Source: Candidatus Magasanikiibacteriota bacterium
Lineage (GTDB): Bacteria; Patescibacteriota; Patescibacteriia; Magasanikbacterales; 2-02-FULL-50-9b
Direction of reading: 5' to 3'
DNA length: 31,523 nt
Assembly: GCA_026396555.1 (NCBI GenBank)
Contig: JAPLWO010000066.1
Span: 1-31,523 of the forward strand
The first letter of the stretch is position 1. Each line of letters opens with the position of its first letter. The translations under genes were made by a program, and so were the position numbers. This document shows positions 13,909 through 20,644 of this stretch, piece after piece. The notes under the pieces were generated by a model. It was not told where the DNA came from. It did no database searches and saw only the letters and a list, made by a program, of their open reading frames with translations.

Positions 13909-13933
13909 ACAAGCGCTTGTCAACATTTGACAA
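13909..13933. promoter_or_regulatory. Two palindromes between the gyrB and secE promoters
   Basis: ACAAGCGCTTGT (13909-13920) is a perfect 12-bp palindrome lying between the two -35 boxes. It overlaps the inverted repeat TTGTCAA-cat-TTGACAA (13917-13933), whose right half contains the secE -35. Such placement is typical of operators that could couple supercoiling (gyrB) and secE-nusG-rplK expression. No known regulator motif was recognised. Confidence 0.4.
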
Positions 13934-13955
13934 TTCCGCCCTCATCCTCTATACT
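13927..13955 (+). promoter_or_regulatory. Promoter of secE-nusG-rplK
   Basis: TTGACA (13927-13932) and TATACT (13950-13955) are 17 bases apart, close to consensus. Confidence 0.8.
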
Positions 13956-13967
13956 CCCTTCATCTGC

Positions 13968-13987
13968 GCCCCACGGGGCTCTTTTTT
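13968..13987 (+). terminator. Terminator-like hairpin in the secE leader
   Basis: GCCCC-AC-GGGGC (13968-13979) followed by TCTTTTTT lies between the secE promoter and its ATG. It looks like a short attenuator. The stem is only four to five base pairs and would need the innermost C and G left unpaired. Confidence 0.4.
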
Positions 13988-13997
13988 AGATAACATT

Positions 13998-14195
13998 ATG
14001 ACACAGTCATTCGGACAGCAAATCACAGAGTACTTCAAAGGTGCGAACGAAGAACTTCGTAAGGTCATCTGGCCAACCAAGAACGAAACCGTTCGTCTCA
14101 CCGTTGCAGTTATCGCAGTTAGTCTCTCTGCCGGTGTATTCTTCTGGGTACTCGACGCGATCTTTAATTACGCTCTTTCAACAGTTCTTAAATAA
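13998..14195 (+). CDS. secE: Preprotein translocase subunit SecE
   Basis: SecE is the small clamp subunit of the SecYEG channel. The 65-residue protein has the family layout: an amphipathic N-terminal helix ending in the conserved ELRKVIWPTKNET (residues about 20-32), then one transmembrane helix LTVAVIAVSLSAGVFFWVLDAIF. The ATG at 13998 is the first after the promoter and leader hairpin; there is no Shine-Dalgarno sequence. nusG follows after two bases, the classic secE-nusG pairing. Confidence 0.95.
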   Translation: MTQSFGQQITEYFKGANEELRKVIWPTKNETVRLTVAVIAVSLSAGVFFWVLDAIFNYALSTVLK

Positions 14196-14197
14196 GT

Positions 14198-14743
14198 ATG
14201 CCAAAACAGACCCTTGATCTCGGCCGCCGTTGGTACGTGATCCACACCTATTCAGGTTACGAAGATAATGTGTCTCGCAACATGAAACATCGCGTGGAAA
14301 CCATGGCCATGAGCGACAAAATCTTTAATGTGCTCGTTCCAACCGAAAAAAAGATCAAAATCAAAAACGGTAAGCGCAGCACGATCATTGAAAAGATTTT
14401 CCCCGGCTACGTGTTCGTTGAAATGATTGTGACTGATGATTCGTGGTACGTGGTGCGCAATACGCCAAACGTAACAGGTTTCGTTGGATCAGGCACAACA
14501 CCAACGCCAATCTCAGAAGCTGAGATTAAAGCGCTTCAGAAGCGAATGGGTGTCGATGAGCCAAAATACCACATCGATGTTACCGCAGGATCTGCAGTTA
14601 AAATCACCGACGGACCGTTCAAAAACCTCGAAGGTAAGGTTGAGGAAATTGATGAGGCTCGTGGCAAGATTAAGGTCTTGGTTAACATGTTTGGCCGTGA
14701 AACCCCAGTCGAGCTTGACTTTTTACAGATAAAGAAAGTATAA
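14198..14743 (+). CDS. nusG: Transcription termination/antitermination factor NusG
   Basis: NusG binds the RNA polymerase clamp through its NGN domain and couples it to Rho or ribosomal S10 through its KOW domain. The 181 residues show WYVIHTYSGYEDNV near residue 12, the FPGYVFVEM strand near 70, the VRNTPNVTGFVG segment near 90, and the KOW motif VKITDGPFKNLEGKVEEI around residues 132-149. Length is normal. It lies between secE and rplK in one operon. Confidence 0.96.
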   Translation: MPKQTLDLGRRWYVIHTYSGYEDNVSRNMKHRVETMAMSDKIFNVLVPTEKKIKIKNGKRSTIIEKIFPGYVFVEMIVTDDSWYVVRNTPNVTGFVGSGTTPTPISEAEIKALQKRMGVDEPKYHIDVTAGSAVKITDGPFKNLEGKVEEIDEARGKIKVLVNMFGRETPVELDFLQIKKV

Positions 14744-14753
14744 TCCGCCCACT

Positions 14754-15176
14754 ATGGCAAAGAAGATAAAAACAGTCATCAAATTACAGATTCCAGGAGC
14801 TGGTGCAACTCCAGCGCCTCCAGTAGGTCCAGCTCTTGGTCAGCACGGTTTGAATATCCAAGAATTCGTTACTAAGTTTAACGCAGCAACACAGGATCGT
14901 CGCGGTGAAATCGCACCGTGTGAAATTACAGTTTTCGATGATCGTACTTTTACGTTCATCTTGAAAACTCCTCCAGCGTCGGACTTAATCAAAAAAGCTG
15001 CTAAAATTACCAGCGGCTCAAAGAAGGCTCCAAACGACAAAGTTGGTAAAATCACACGTGCTCAGGCAGAAGAAATTGCAAAGCGCAAAATGCCTGACCT
15101 TAACACAACGAAACTCGAATCAGCTGTCAGCATGATTGCTGGAAGCGCTCGTCAGATGGGTGTTGACGTAATCTAA
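14754..15176 (+). CDS. rplK: 50S ribosomal protein L11
   Basis: L11 binds the GTPase-associated region of 23S rRNA. The 140 residues are complete, with the proline-rich N-terminal hinge PGAGATPAPPVGPALGQHGL and the C-terminal RNA-binding domain (KITRAQAEEIAKRKMPDL, then IAGSARQMGV). Normally rplA follows directly. Here the operon ends with a terminator after rplK, and rplA is 10.7 kb away at 25916 with its own promoter and leader. Confidence 0.97.
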   Translation: MAKKIKTVIKLQIPGAGATPAPPVGPALGQHGLNIQEFVTKFNAATQDRRGEIAPCEITVFDDRTFTFILKTPPASDLIKKAAKITSGSKKAPNDKVGKITRAQAEEIAKRKMPDLNTTKLESAVSMIAGSARQMGVDVI

Positions 15177-15202
15177 GATTTAAGTTCTCAAACGAACTTC
15201 AG

Positions 15203-15225
15203 ACTCCCCCACTCGGGGGAGTTTT
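15203..15225 (+). terminator. Terminator of secE-nusG-rplK
   Basis: ACTCCCCC (15203-15210) and GGGGGAGT (15215-15222) form a perfect 8-bp stem with an ACTC loop, followed by TTTT. Confidence 0.9.
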
Positions 15226-15229
15226 GGTA

Positions 15230-15235
15230 TATAAT
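15230..15235 (+). promoter_or_regulatory. Consensus -10 of the slipin operon
   Basis: TATAAT lies ten bases before the slipin ATG; the -35 position falls in the preceding terminator and is poor. Transcription would begin about three bases before the ATG, giving a nearly leaderless mRNA. Confidence 0.5.
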
Positions 15236-15244
15236 AGACCCACT

Positions 15245-16000
15245 ATGTATGAAATCATCATTGCAATCATTGTTCTGCTTTTGATCGCTGGCCTGCGCGT
15301 CGTGAAACAATATGAACGTGGCGTTATTTTTCGCCTCGGAAAATTCGTGGGTGAAAAACAACCGGGTCTTCGGTATGTGTGGCCGATTTTCGACACGCTC
15401 CGCACGGTCGACATGCGCGTCATCACCATGCCGATTCAACCACAAAAAATTATTACTCGCGACAATGTGTCGATCGATGTTTCAGCAGTCGCATACTATC
15501 AAGTTGTCGATTCTGCTCGATCAGTCATCGTTGTTGAAAACGTCATGTCGGCGATTAACCAAATTTCCCAAACAACGGTTCGAAATATTGTGGGTAAATT
15601 TGCACTCGACGAAGTTCTCTCGGAAGTTCAGCAGATTAACGAAGAAATTCGTGGAATGATCGACGTCCATACTGCTCCATGGGGCGTTAAAGTGAGTACC
15701 GTTGAAATCAAAGATATTCAACTCCCGGATTCAATGCAACGCGCGATGGCAAAACAAGCTGAAGCAGAACGCGAAAAACGCGCAAAAATTATTGCGGCTG
15801 AAGGTGAAGCGTTGGCGGCGCAAAAATTAGCGGAGACCGCTGATATTATGATGGCGCATCCGATCGCGCTGCAATTACGTAACCTACAAACGCTTGCGGA
15901 AATTTCTGTTGAAAAAAATTCAACGATTATTTTCCCAAGTCAGTTTATGGGAACGATTCAAGATATTAAAAATTTCATGTCACAAGAATATAGTAAATAA
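15245..16000 (+). CDS. SPFH/band-7 protein, slipin type
   Basis: Slipins are prokaryotic stomatin relatives that organise membrane microdomains and often pair with proteases. The 251 residues start with a membrane helix EIIIAIIVLLLIAGLRVV, followed by the SPFH core: YERGVIFRLGKFVGEKQPGL, VDMRVITMPIQPQ, and NVSIDVSAVAYYQV. A charged coiled coil (QAEAEREKRAKIIAAEGEAL, about residues 175-195) leads to the oligomerisation tail. ATG 15245 follows a TATAAT box. It is the first gene of a run slipin, DUF5671-like, LemA and HtpX, so it probably acts in membrane protein quality control. Confidence 0.9.
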   Translation: MYEIIIAIIVLLLIAGLRVVKQYERGVIFRLGKFVGEKQPGLRYVWPIFDTLRTVDMRVITMPIQPQKIITRDNVSIDVSAVAYYQVVDSARSVIVVENVMSAINQISQTTVRNIVGKFALDEVLSEVQQINEEIRGMIDVHTAPWGVKVSTVEIKDIQLPDSMQRAMAKQAEAEREKRAKIIAAEGEALAAQKLAETADIMMAHPIALQLRNLQTLAEISVEKNSTIIFPSQFMGTIQDIKNFMSQEYSK

Positions 16001-16001
16001 T

Positions 16002-16397
16002 ATGGAAACCACAAAATCAAAAGGCGCGACGATCATTCGTAATTTGTACTTGTACGTTGTCAGCGCGATTTCGTTATTCATGATTGTATTCGCATTGGTA
16101 AGTCTCGTAAATCTTGGACTTCGCACATGGATTTTCCCAAAGGCTGATGATAATTATTATTCAGCACCCATGGGCCAGCCAGCATGTGTACCAAGTAAAG
16201 ATGGAACTGTTGTGTGCCCTACGGCTGCCGATCAAGCAAAAATTGACGCGCAAAATAAACAGGCCCAGGCAGATAATGCACAAGCTCAACGCCAACGCGA
16301 TCTCGTTCAAAATATTTCATTCTTGATCGTTTCACTTCCATTGTTCACATACCACTGGATGGTAATTCGCCGCGACCGCGCTGAATCACATGAATAA
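16002..16397 (+). CDS. Two-helix membrane protein, DUF5671-like
   Basis: A 131-residue protein with a first membrane helix LYLYVVSAISLFMIVFALVS (about residues 14-33), then a conserved-looking LVNLGLRTWIFPKAD. A loop with two cysteines (ACVPSKDGTVVC) follows, then a glutamine/alanine-rich stretch predicted to be helical, and a second membrane helix ISFLIVSLPLFTYHWMVI near the end. The first helix and the GLRTWIF segment resemble the DUF5671 family of CPR membrane proteins; this assignment is from memory of the pattern. It starts one base after the slipin stop and is followed by lemA. Confidence 0.75.
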   Translation: METTKSKGATIIRNLYLYVVSAISLFMIVFALVSLVNLGLRTWIFPKADDNYYSAPMGQPACVPSKDGTVVCPTAADQAKIDAQNKQAQADNAQAQRQRDLVQNISFLIVSLPLFTYHWMVIRRDRAESHE

Positions 16398-16403
16398 TAA
16401 AAT

Positions 16404-16958
16404 ATGATGCTCCCGATTTTAGTCCTCGTCGCTGTTCTTGTTATCTGGATCGTCGCCATGTTTAATGGACTCGTCGCGCTTCGCACGCGTTCTGCAGAAG
16501 CGTGGTCAGATATCGATGTACAGCTTAAACGTCGTTACGATTTGATTCCAAATTTAGTCGAGACCGTCAAAGCATACGCTTCACACGAACAAGGCACGCT
16601 CGAAAAAGTTATCGCAGCACGCAATGCAGCAATGCAAGTTAGTGCGGGTGATATGCAGCAAAAATTAGCTGCAGAAAATCAACTGTCATCAACATTGAAA
16701 AGTATTTTTGCACTCAGTGAAGCGTATCCTGATTTAAAAGCAAATCAGAATTTTATGCGTTTGCAGGACGAACTCACAGACACAGAAAATAAAATCCAAG
16801 CAGCACGTCGTTTTTACAACGGCAATGTGCGCGACTTGAACGCGAAGATCGAAATGTTCCCTACCAATATTATTGCAGGAATGTTTAACTTCACGAAACG
16901 AGAGTTTTTTGAGATCGGGGACGCTGCGCAGCGAGAAAATGTTCAAGTGAAATTCTAG
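16404..16958 (+). CDS. lemA: LemA family membrane protein
   Basis: LemA proteins have one N-terminal transmembrane helix and a helical-bundle domain; they commonly neighbour HtpX. The 184 residues show the helix LPILVLVAVLVIWIVAMFNG, then the signature RTRSAEAWSDIDVQLKRRYD followed by LIPNLVETVKAYASHE. Later come LSEAYPDLKANQNFMRLQDE, TENKIQAARRFYN and the final FPTNIIAGMFNF. Complete and typical in length. Two ATG codons are adjacent at 16404 and 16407. It is six bases after the preceding gene and followed by the structured intergenic element before htpX. Confidence 0.95.
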   Translation: MMLPILVLVAVLVIWIVAMFNGLVALRTRSAEAWSDIDVQLKRRYDLIPNLVETVKAYASHEQGTLEKVIAARNAAMQVSAGDMQQKLAAENQLSSTLKSIFALSEAYPDLKANQNFMRLQDELTDTENKIQAARRFYNGNVRDLNAKIEMFPTNIIAGMFNFTKREFFEIGDAAQRENVQVKF

Positions 16959-16983
16959 CATAATTTAATATAGATCTTTTACA

Positions 16984-17117
16984 CGGCAATATCTCTTTCA
17001 GGACACGCGTCGAATTTCCCAGCGGAAATTCGCGCTGTCTCTCGGCGATGCTCGCCCGTGCTAAGCACGGGCACCGGCCCGCATCACCTCCGAGACGTCC
17101 TTCAAGAAATATTGCCG
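16984..17117. ncRNA. 134-nt multi-branched structured element between lemA and htpX
   Basis: The outer arms 16984-17004 and 17097-17117 pair at 18 of 21 positions. Inside are a 9-bp hairpin CGAATTTCC/GGAAATTCG, a helix TCTCGG/CCGAGA, and within that helix a perfect 8-bp hairpin GCCCGTGC/GCACGGGC. The region lacks an open frame and is GC-richer than its surroundings. It could be a processed RNA in the lemA-htpX transcript, a stand-alone small RNA or a non-autonomous mobile element. Part of its core resembles the elements at 29460-29532 and 30370-30445. No known RNA family was recognised. Confidence 0.5.
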
Positions 17118-17144
17118 CACAAAATACCTGTATCAACTTTTCCT

Positions 17145-18047
17145 ATGTATAATCAGATAACGCAAAATAAACGCCGCACTTGGCTACTCATAATAATTTT
17201 CTGTGCGATTATTATTGGTATTGGTTATTCAATTAGTTTGTACAACGGGTCGGACCCGACTGCGAGTGTTGGAATCGCATTGGTTTTTTCGACCATGATG
17301 GCGCTCTTCAGCTATTACACCGGCGACAAAATTGCACTCGCAACTGCGGGCGCGCAAGCTGTTACCAAATCAGATGACCCGCGCCTGTACAACATGATCG
17401 AAAATTTGTGTATCACTGCAGGATTAAAACCAGTACCAAAAATTTTCGTGATTCAAGATCCATCAATCAATGCCTTCGCAACCGGTCGCGATCCAACACA
17501 TGCATCAATTGCGATCACAACAGGAGCGATTGATAGACTTGAAAATGAAGAGCTCGAAGGCGTGATCGCGCACGAACTTTCTCACATCACGAATTATGAT
17601 ATTCGTCTTATGACCGTCGTTATCGTGTTAGTCGGCGCTATTGCACTCCTCGGTAATATGTTTCGTTGGGGCGGCTTAAGTGGAGGCCGTCGACGTAGCA
17701 ACGACAATAACGAAGCAGGAAATATTCTCGCCATCGTCGGAATTGTTTTTATTATCCTCTCCCCAATTATTGCGGAACTTATCAAACTCGCCGTTTCTCG
17801 TCGCCGTGAATATTTAGCCGACGCATCCGGCGCGTTGCTTACCCGCTATCCCGAAGGACTCGCGCGTGCACTTGAAAAAATTAGAGATTTTAACGAACCG
17901 CTCATTCATGCCAATGCCGCAACCGCACATTTATATCTCGACAATCCATTTCGTGGCGCAGGTACAAAAATTTCAAATGCTTTTTCAACACACCCACCAC
18001 TTCAAAAACGCATCGATACATTACGCGGCATGGAAGACGCACAATAA
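17145..18047 (+). CDS. htpX: HtpX family zinc metalloprotease
   Basis: HtpX is an M48 membrane protease that degrades misfolded membrane proteins. The 300 residues contain membrane helices at about 13-32 and 39-58, the zinc motif HELSH at 143-147 (H143, E144, H147), two further hydrophobic segments around 155-175 and 195-215, and the third ligand region REYLADASGALLTR. The C-terminal FSTHPPLQKRI is also typical. ATG 17145 is the first after the structured element; the frame continues upstream only through that element. It belongs with lemA and the slipin gene. Confidence 0.95.
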   Translation: MYNQITQNKRRTWLLIIIFCAIIIGIGYSISLYNGSDPTASVGIALVFSTMMALFSYYTGDKIALATAGAQAVTKSDDPRLYNMIENLCITAGLKPVPKIFVIQDPSINAFATGRDPTHASIAITTGAIDRLENEELEGVIAHELSHITNYDIRLMTVVIVLVGAIALLGNMFRWGGLSGGRRRSNDNNEAGNILAIVGIVFIILSPIIAELIKLAVSRRREYLADASGALLTRYPEGLARALEKIRDFNEPLIHANAATAHLYLDNPFRGAGTKISNAFSTHPPLQKRIDTLRGMEDAQ

Positions 18048-18120
18048 AAAAATACCCCGCCTTCACAATCGATGGTTACCGATTGGAAAACAGAGTATCG
18101 AACTCCTGACCGACTAAATT

Positions 18121-18480
18121 TCAGCGCTTCTCAAGCGCCTGATTGATGAGATACTGATTCGCGGCGGCGCGTTTCGTCGTGTACAGCTCAAACCAGTAGC
18201 CGGAAATCGTGCCTTCGATCACGGTTCCGCCCCGCGTCCGAACAGTCAGCCACTGAGAATGCCCCGCAGCTTCTCGAACTGTTTTGCCGTCGCACTGATG
18301 CACATGACCGCGCTCCTTGCTCCCGCCGCATGAACATTTGTCCGGCAACGCTTGAGTAGTAACGACGATCATCGCATCATGACCCAGCCGATCTAGCAAG
18401 CCGCCCTGCAAATAGACGACCGGATCAGTCAGCAAATCCTTGCGAATAAAAACCATGTTTCCAGGTTCGAACACATGCAT
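18121..18480 (-). CDS. Unknown 119-aa protein with a possible zinc site, GC-rich
   Basis: No family is recognised. The protein is soluble, with a beta-rich N-terminal part (NMVFIRKDL, DAMIVVTTQ) and a cluster C49, C51, H59, H61, C63 (KCSCGG...GHVHQC) that could bind a metal ion. A second beta-rich part (SQWLTVRTRGGTVIEGTISG) and a helical end follow. A GGAGGTGATC sequence, fully complementary to the usual 16S 3' end, lies five bases before ATG 18480. It starts three bases after the 47-aa gene, so both form a two-gene operon. Composition is GC-rich like the other cassette genes. It converges with htpX. Confidence 0.65.
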   Translation of the reverse strand: MHVFEPGNMVFIRKDLLTDPVVYLQGGLLDRLGHDAMIVVTTQALPDKCSCGGSKERGHVHQCDGKTVREAAGHSQWLTVRTRGGTVIEGTISGYWFELYTTKRAAANQYLINQALEKR

Positions 18481-18483
18481 CGA

Positions 18484-18627
18484 TCACCTCCAAAAAAAGA
18501 TCAGAATGATGGCCGCACCCACGCCGCCGATTGCCAACAACGCGCCAACCGCATTGCCGTAAAAAGAAGCATGTTCATATTCGCTCGGTGGCGATGTCAG
18601 CAGCGCCTTCAAACGTGCAAGTCGCAT
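18484..18627 (-). CDS. 47-aa membrane peptide upstream of the 119-aa gene
   Basis: A short gene with a strong GGAGGAGGA site just before ATG 18627. The first 25 residues are polar and basic at the start (MRLARLKALLTSPPSEYEHA). Residues about 26-46 form one hydrophobic, glycine-rich helix (AVGALLAIGGVGAAIILIFF), ending WR. Its last codons carry the Shine-Dalgarno sequence of the next gene, and only three bases separate stop and start, which indicates translational coupling. No family is recognised and no clear promoter lies between it and the thrS terminator. Confidence 0.6.
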   Translation of the reverse strand: MRLARLKALLTSPPSEYEHASFYGNAVGALLAIGGVGAAIILIFFWR

Positions 18628-18665
18628 GATTCCTCCTCCTCGCCAACAGCTTCGTCGTTATAACG

Positions 18666-18702
18666 AAAAACCTGGCAGGAATTTTATCCTACCAGGTTTT
18701 CT
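18666..18702. terminator. Bidirectional terminator after thrS
   Basis: AAAACCTGG (18667-18675) pairs with CCAGGTTTT (18692-18700), with an inner AGGA/TCCT stem; T-runs lie on both sides. It ends the minus-strand thrS transcript. Confidence 0.8.
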
Positions 18703-18745
18703 TAATCCTTTCAAGAGTATCAGCCTTCAAAAGGTCCGACTCGAT

Positions 18746-20554
18746 TTATGCGCTTCGCGTCTTCGAAACTTCAAGTAACCACGCACTAAATTCCGCAGCG
18801 CTCAAAACTTTCGCTTCCTTAGATCCGCGAACACGAACTTGCCATGGCTCACCCGCTGCTTCTTTGTCACCATACACAACTGACAACGGAATTTTTTCTG
18901 TTTCAGATTTTCGAACTTTTGCGCCGATCGTTCCTGCGTCAGAATCGACTTCAACGCGAATTCCTGCGTCGCGTAATTCTTGCGCAACTTTGTCCGCAGC
19001 TTCTAAATGTTTATCAGAAACTGGCAATAACTTCACTTGAATTGGTGACAACCAAATTGGAAATGCACCTGCAAAATGTTCAACCGCAATACTCATGAAA
19101 CGCTCAATCGAACCCATGATCGCGCAGTGAATCATCACAATCTGTTCTTTTTCGCTTTGTTCATTCACGCACGTCAACCCAAAACTTTTTGGCTGATTAA
19201 AATCTAGTTGAATGGTCGCAACCTGCCAGGTGCGGCCCAACGAATCCTGCGCCATGAAATCAATCTTCGGCCCGTAAAACGCAGCCTCACCCGGACCATC
19301 AATCCATTCAACATTTTTTTCAGTCAAAATTTCTTTGAGTGAATTTTCTGCCTGATCCCAATCTGCAACCGCGCCCAAATATTTTTCTGCATTCGCAGGA
19401 TCACGACGTGACAAACGCGGTTTCAGCGTAAACCCAAATGCGCGATAAAAATCATGGATAATATTCCACACAATTTCTGCTTCCTGACGAATTTGCGACA
19501 CGCGACAAAACACATGCGCATCATCTTGCGTAATTGAAAGCACACGAGACAATCCCGACAATTCACCCGACTGCTCATCGCGATATACCATCGTCGTTTC
19601 CGCATAGCGCACCGGCAAGTCACGATACGAACGTTGTTCACTCGCGTAAATCTGCGTGTGATGTGGACAGTTCATCGGCTTCATCGCGAACAAATGATCT
19701 TCACGCGTTTTAATCTTAAATAAATCATCCGCGTATTTTGCCCAGTGACCCGACGTCTCGTACAAATCTTTTTTTGTGATATGAGGAATCGTCACACGCT
19801 GATAGCGATGTACCTTACGCAAACTCCATACAAAATCATTCAACAATTCGCGCATCGTTGTTCCTTTTGGCGTCCAGAGTGGCAAACCAGGCCCGACCAA
19901 ATCAGAGAACACAAACAACCCGAGCTCTTTTCCGAGTTTTCGGTGATCGCGCTTTTCTGCTTCTTCCTGCCACTTCAAAAAATCTTCAAGCTCTTGCGCC
20001 GTTTCAAATGCAACGCCGTACACGCGCGTCAACTGATCATTCGCCGCATCACCACGCCAATATGCGCCCGCTAATTTTGTTAATTTAAATGCACCAATTT
20101 CTTTTGTCGTTGCAACGTGCGGACCACGACACAAATCTGTAAATGTTCCGGTCTCATACACACTTGCAATCATCGGCGCCGCTGGATCAAAATCCGCCAA
20201 CTCCTCTTCTTTCATGTTCGTCGTGCCGCGCGTTTTCAATGCATTCAATAATTCAACTTTATATGTTTGTCCCGCAGCGCCAAAAAATGTAATTGCTTCA
20301 TCAATCGGCATTTCTCGTTTCGTAAATGCAGAACCGCGCGCAATAATCTCGCGCATTTTTTCTTCGATCGCGCCCAAATCTTCCGTCGTTAAAACACGTG
20401 GCGTTTTCATGTCGTAATAAAATCCATTTTCAATCACCGGACCAACACCAAATTGTGTGCCGGGAAATAATTCAAAAACAGCGGCAGCGAGTACATGAGC
20501 GGTCGAGTGGCGCATTGCGTCAACAGGTGCGAAATCATTCGGATGTTTTGCCAT
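18746..20554 (-). CDS. thrS: Threonyl-tRNA synthetase without TGS domain
   Basis: ThrRS charges tRNA-Thr and edits mischarged serine. The 602-residue protein begins directly with the editing domain (HSTAH near residue 17, CRGPH near 140) and lacks the N-terminal TGS domain of the E. coli enzyme (642 aa). The class II core has NCPHHTQIY (zinc cysteine), the motif 2 region YAETTMVYRDEQSGELSGL, TQDDAHVFC (zinc histidine) and MIHCAIMGSIERF (third zinc histidine, motif 3). The anticodon-binding domain with PIWLSPIQVKLLPVSDKH follows. ATG 20554 is preferred over TTG 20569. It is preceded by a promoter and a palindrome that may be an operator. Confidence 0.95.
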   Translation of the reverse strand: MAKHPNDFAPVDAMRHSTAHVLAAAVFELFPGTQFGVGPVIENGFYYDMKTPRVLTTEDLGAIEEKMREIIARGSAFTKREMPIDEAITFFGAAGQTYKVELLNALKTRGTTNMKEEELADFDPAAPMIASVYETGTFTDLCRGPHVATTKEIGAFKLTKLAGAYWRGDAANDQLTRVYGVAFETAQELEDFLKWQEEAEKRDHRKLGKELGLFVFSDLVGPGLPLWTPKGTTMRELLNDFVWSLRKVHRYQRVTIPHITKKDLYETSGHWAKYADDLFKIKTREDHLFAMKPMNCPHHTQIYASEQRSYRDLPVRYAETTMVYRDEQSGELSGLSRVLSITQDDAHVFCRVSQIRQEAEIVWNIIHDFYRAFGFTLKPRLSRRDPANAEKYLGAVADWDQAENSLKEILTEKNVEWIDGPGEAAFYGPKIDFMAQDSLGRTWQVATIQLDFNQPKSFGLTCVNEQSEKEQIVMIHCAIMGSIERFMSIAVEHFAGAFPIWLSPIQVKLLPVSDKHLEAADKVAQELRDAGIRVEVDSDAGTIGAKVRKSETEKIPLSVVYGDKEAAGEPWQVRVRGSKEAKVLSAAEFSAWLLEVSKTRSA

Positions 20555-20569
20555 ATCATTTAATATCAA

Positions 20570-20597
20570 ATAGTAGCGGATTTTGTTCCGCTACTAT
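20570..20597. promoter_or_regulatory. 11-bp perfect inverted repeat at the thrS start site
   Basis: ATAGTAGCGGA (20570-20580) and TCCGCTACTAT (20587-20597) are perfectly complementary around six bases. The right arm covers the thrS -10 and the repeat spans the expected start site. No U-run follows on the minus strand. It fits an operator better than a terminator. Confidence 0.5.
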
Positions 20598-20622
20598 ACG
20601 ATTTTACTGTGTGTTTTGTCAA
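20593..20622 (-). promoter_or_regulatory. Promoter of thrS
   Basis: On the minus strand TTGACA (20617-20622) and TATAGT (20593-20598) are 18 bases apart. Confidence 0.75.
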
Positions 20623-20644
20623 CCGAAATTCGCTACGACCAGCG

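Noticed and set aside
18085..18115. tRNA-like T-arm on the minus strand (GAG-TTCGATA-CTC)
   Set aside because: No matching acceptor, D-arm or anticodon arm lies upstream, and the sequence runs into the 3' end of the 119-aa gene.
18048..18120. Hairpin CAATCG/CGATTG as terminator between htpX and the 119-aa gene
   Set aside because: The stem is six pairs with no T-run next to it on either strand; the minus-strand U-run is about 14 bases away.
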